Positions 12,780 to 14,810 of a DNA stretch of 14,810 bases are shown piece after piece (within the stretch, counting starts at the first letter, position 1; each line of letters opens with the position of its first letter). The notes under the pieces were generated by a model, which did no database searches, was not told the origin of the DNA, and saw nothing but the letters and a program-made list of their open reading frames with translations. The position numbers were made by a program, and so were the translations under genes. Origin of the DNA: Methanosarcinaceae archaeon UBA470 (lineage in GTDB: Archaea; Halobacteriota; Methanosarcinia; Methanosarcinales; Methanosarcinaceae); the NCBI GenBank assembly GCA_002508425.1, contig DAKU01000167.1:1899-16708 (forward strand), written 5' to 3'.

Positions 12780-12800
12780 TTTCCATTTCTCTAATTAGTG

Positions 12801-12840
12801 ATTTATTTCTGTTTTGTATTCTACGCTTTTGCTATTTTTC
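12801..12840 (+). terminator. T-rich termination region after pylT
   Basis: Several runs of T without a clear hairpin follow the tRNA, which is typical of archaeal termination. Since pylS has its own promoter candidates downstream, pylT may be a separate short transcript, at least in part. Confidence 0.35.
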
Positions 12841-12860
12841 TTCCATCATTCTCGTAGATA

Positions 12861-12900
12861 AGTATAAATATGGCTATTTTCATGCAAAAAATATAAATAC
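12861..12900 (+). promoter_or_regulatory. pylS promoter region with two TATA candidates
   Basis: The main block is CATGCAAAAAATATAAATAC (12881-12900), which is 19 of 20 identical to the distal mttB block. A second TATA-like element, AGTATAAATA, lies just upstream (12861-12870). From the main block, transcription would start near 12920, leaving a leader of about 125 bases before the pylS ATG. A possible 16-codon frame (12914-12964) lies at the start of that leader. Confidence 0.6.
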
Positions 12901-13046
12901 TAGACTGTATGACATGAAAATGATCCTACCTATAAACAAAGAAGGTAAAGTAAAATGTCACTGAAGAAAGAGAATAACTGGATATTGCAGTATATAGGTT
13001 TATAGAAGATTCTTGAACGGTCGTAGCGTACAAAGGAGCTGAAAGC

Positions 13047-14342
13047 ATGAAAAAAAAGTTACTGGAATCCTTACTTAATGATACCGATATGTGGGTATCG
13101 AGAACCGGATTGCTGCATAGCATACGGGATTTAAATATATCTCAACGTTTTGTTCATATAGTTACTGATTGTGGAGAGACTTTTGATATAAGGAACTCGA
13201 GGTCTAGCCGCTCGGCAAGGTCTCTGAGGCTTAGGAAGTTCAAAAAACCCTGTAAGCACTGTCGTGTTTCTGACATGAAGATAAATGAATTCTTGCAAAA
13301 GACATCCAGGGAAAGTAAAACAAAGAATGTAAGAGTCACAGAAATTCCATCTTCTGTAAATATGTCTAGTCCTATTCAAGTTGAGAGACCGGTGGTCTCT
13401 GTTCCATCTACCCCTAGAGTTCAGCCTGAAAAATTCCCTTTAATGCAGGCTCAGAAAAACACTGAAAAGAAAGATCAAGGGAAAAATATAAATGTTCCAA
13501 AAAAACCCAGTGCATGCAACACAAAAACAAAAGATGCAGGTTTCACCCAGAGCCAGAAAGACAGGATAGTCTCGCTCCTCGGACCGGACGAGATGATATC
13601 CTTCTCAAAGGAGAAGCGTTCATTCCAGGAACTTGAAGTCACACTGATAAACAAAAGAAAAGATGATCTGCGCAAAGTGTATGAGGACAGCAGGGAAAAC
13701 CTTCTTGGAAAATTGGAGCGCCAAATCACTGAATTCTTTGTGGAAAGGGGCTTCATGGAAATTAAATCCCCTATTCTGATACCCTTCGAGTATATGGAAA
13801 GAATGGGAGTAGGTGAAGATACTAAACTTTCCCAGCAGATATTCCGCGTAGATGAAAGTATGTGTCTTCGTCCCATGCTTGCACCTGGCCTTTACAATTA
13901 TCTGTACAAGTTCGATAATGTCCTTCCTGACCCTATACGCATATTCGAGATAGGACCTTGTTACAGGAAGGAATCTGACGGTAAAAGTCACCTCGAAGAA
14001 TTCACAATGCTCAACTTCTGCCAGATGGGATCAAAATGTACCCGAGAAAACCTGATACTTCTAATTCAGGATTTTCTTGACTTCCTGAACATAGAACATG
14101 AGATTGTCTCTGATAACTGCATGGTATATGGAGAGACTATAGATGTGCTCCACAAGGACATGGAACTCTCATCTGCAGTTGTAGGCCCCATCCCCCAGGA
14201 CATAGATTGGGGTATAAACAAGCCCTGGATGGGAGCTGGATTTGGACTGGAAAGACTTCTTAAGGTCATGCACAGTTTCAAGACCATTAAAAGGGCAGCT
14301 CGTTGTGAAAATTACTACAATGGCATAAGTACGAACCTATGA
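13047..14342 (+). CDS. pylS: Pyrrolysyl-tRNA synthetase PylS (fused N- and C-terminal domains)
   Basis: PylS charges tRNA-Pyl with pyrrolysine. The 431-residue protein falls between M. barkeri (419) and M. mazei (454) lengths. The N-terminal tRNA-binding domain (about 1-88) has H24, C42, C69 and C72 at the zinc-site positions, and NSRSSRSARSLR at 50-61. A variable polar linker follows (about 89-165). The class II catalytic domain (from about 167) shows RPMLAPGLYNYL (275-286), FEIGPCYRKESDGKSHLEEF (300-319) and GAGFGLERLLK (396-406). The pyrrolysine pocket residues L282, Y283, L286, N323, C325, Y361 and W394 correspond to M. mazei L305, Y306, L309, N346, C348, Y384 and W417 with a constant offset of 23, so it should accept pyrrolysine. 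The ATG has a GGAG site. pylB starts 10 bases after the stop, with its ribosome binding site overlapping it. Confidence 0.98.
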   Translation: MKKKLLESLLNDTDMWVSRTGLLHSIRDLNISQRFVHIVTDCGETFDIRNSRSSRSARSLRLRKFKKPCKHCRVSDMKINEFLQKTSRESKTKNVRVTEIPSSVNMSSPIQVERPVVSVPSTPRVQPEKFPLMQAQKNTEKKDQGKNINVPKKPSACNTKTKDAGFTQSQKDRIVSLLGPDEMISFSKEKRSFQELEVTLINKRKDDLRKVYEDSRENLLGKLERQITEFFVERGFMEIKSPILIPFEYMERMGVGEDTKLSQQIFRVDESMCLRPMLAPGLYNYLYKFDNVLPDPIRIFEIGPCYRKESDGKSHLEEFTMLNFCQMGSKCTRENLILLIQDFLDFLNIEHEIVSDNCMVYGETIDVLHKDMELSSAVVGPIPQDIDWGINKPWMGAGFGLERLLKVMHSFKTIKRAARCENYYNGISTNL

Positions 14343-14352
14343 GGTGATCTTA

Positions 14353-14810
14353 ATGTTTAATAATATGGACAAAAATGACCTTGATACATATGCACAAAAG
14401 ATCATAAATGGTATGCAGCTCTCTGATGATGACCTCCGGGAAATGCTTTTGATCAATGATAGTATGGAACTTGAAAAGCTTCATTATATTGCGAGGAAAG
14501 TGAGAGATCACTACTTTGGAAACAAAGTGTTTTTGTACAGTTTTGTCTACTTTTCCACACACTGTAAGAACAGATGTGCATTCTGCTACTACAACTCAAT
14601 GAACAAAATTAACAGGTACAGACTAAAACTTGAAGATATCCGCAATATATGCAGGCAGCTTAAAGGAGAGCAGATCCACATGGTGGACCTCACTATGGGA
14701 GAAGATCCTTATTTCCATGAAGAACCCTCCCGATTTGCCGAGGTCATAGATATTGTAAAGGAGGAACTTGGCCTTCCAATCATGGTCTCCCCAGGTGTAC
14801 TGGATGATAA
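14353..14810 (+). CDS. pylB: Pyrrolysine biosynthesis protein PylB (5' part, cut by window edge)
   Basis: The first 152 codons are visible and open to the right edge. PylB is a radical SAM lysine mutase that makes 3-methyl-D-ornithine, the first step of pyrrolysine synthesis. The radical SAM cluster motif is visible as CKNRCAFC (CX3CX2C, about residues 70-77), preceded by YFSTH and followed by YYNSMNKINRYRL. HMVDLTMGEDPYFHEEPSRF, about 40 residues later, also matches the family. The GAGGTGAT ribosome binding site overlaps the pylS stop codon, so the two genes are co-transcribed and probably coupled. pylC and pylD would be expected beyond the right edge. Confidence 0.95.
   Translation, partial: MFNNMDKNDLDTYAQKIINGMQLSDDDLREMLLINDSMELEKLHYIARKVRDHYFGNKVFLYSFVYFSTHCKNRCAFCYYNSMNKINRYRLKLEDIRNICRQLKGEQIHMVDLTMGEDPYFHEEPSRFAEVIDIVKEELGLPIMVSPGVLDD

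Noticed and set aside
1..14810. CRISPR arrays, insertion sequences or rRNA
   Set aside because: I saw no regularly spaced direct repeats, transposase frames or rRNA-like sequence in the window.

Overview
The window comes from a methylotrophic methanogenic archaeon, most probably of the family Methanosarcinaceae; the genus cannot be fixed from this sequence. The evidence is a trimethylamine methyltransferase gene (mttB) with an in-frame amber codon at residue 334, its cognate corrinoid protein and permease, and a complete pylT (tRNA-Pyl, anticodon CUA) with a full-length pylS carrying fused N- and C-terminal domains, followed by the start of pylB. The A+T-rich promoters with BRE/TATA elements are archaeal.

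Left part (1-4392, all minus strand), trimethylamine/dimethylamine module: mttB (Pyl-containing methyltransferase), mttC (corrinoid protein), mttP (10-TM permease), a 97-aa winged-helix-like protein and a 49-aa single-TM protein form one tight transcription order. mtbC (dimethylamine corrinoid protein, cut by the window edge) follows behind its own promoter. Middle part (4393-7891): an A+T-rich intergenic region with the mttB promoters, then a large soluble PAS/GAF sensor gene on the minus strand that has no kinase domain and ends at an amber codon, then a divergent promoter region.

Right part (7892-14810, all plus strand): a DUF1638 protein is followed by two tandem paralogous hydantoinase/oxoprolinase-type (HyuA-like) ASKHA ATPases with no HyuB partner in the window, then pylT, pylS and pylB (cut by the window edge).

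How it fits together: MttB moves a methyl group from trimethylamine to the Co(I) corrinoid of MttC, and MttP probably imports the amine. PylB starts pyrrolysine synthesis, PylS charges tRNA-Pyl, and the tRNA reads the amber codon in mttB. The most interesting unexplained parts are (i) the DUF1638-HyuA-HyuA cassette lying between the methyltransferase and pyl modules, which I suggest (inference only) serves corrinoid or methylamine metabolism; (ii) a nearly identical 20-bp promoter block shared by mttB and pylS, with related versions at mtbC, pylT and the DUF1638 gene, which suggests a common regulon; and (iii) several palindromes and hairpins placed at promoters, leaders and start codons.
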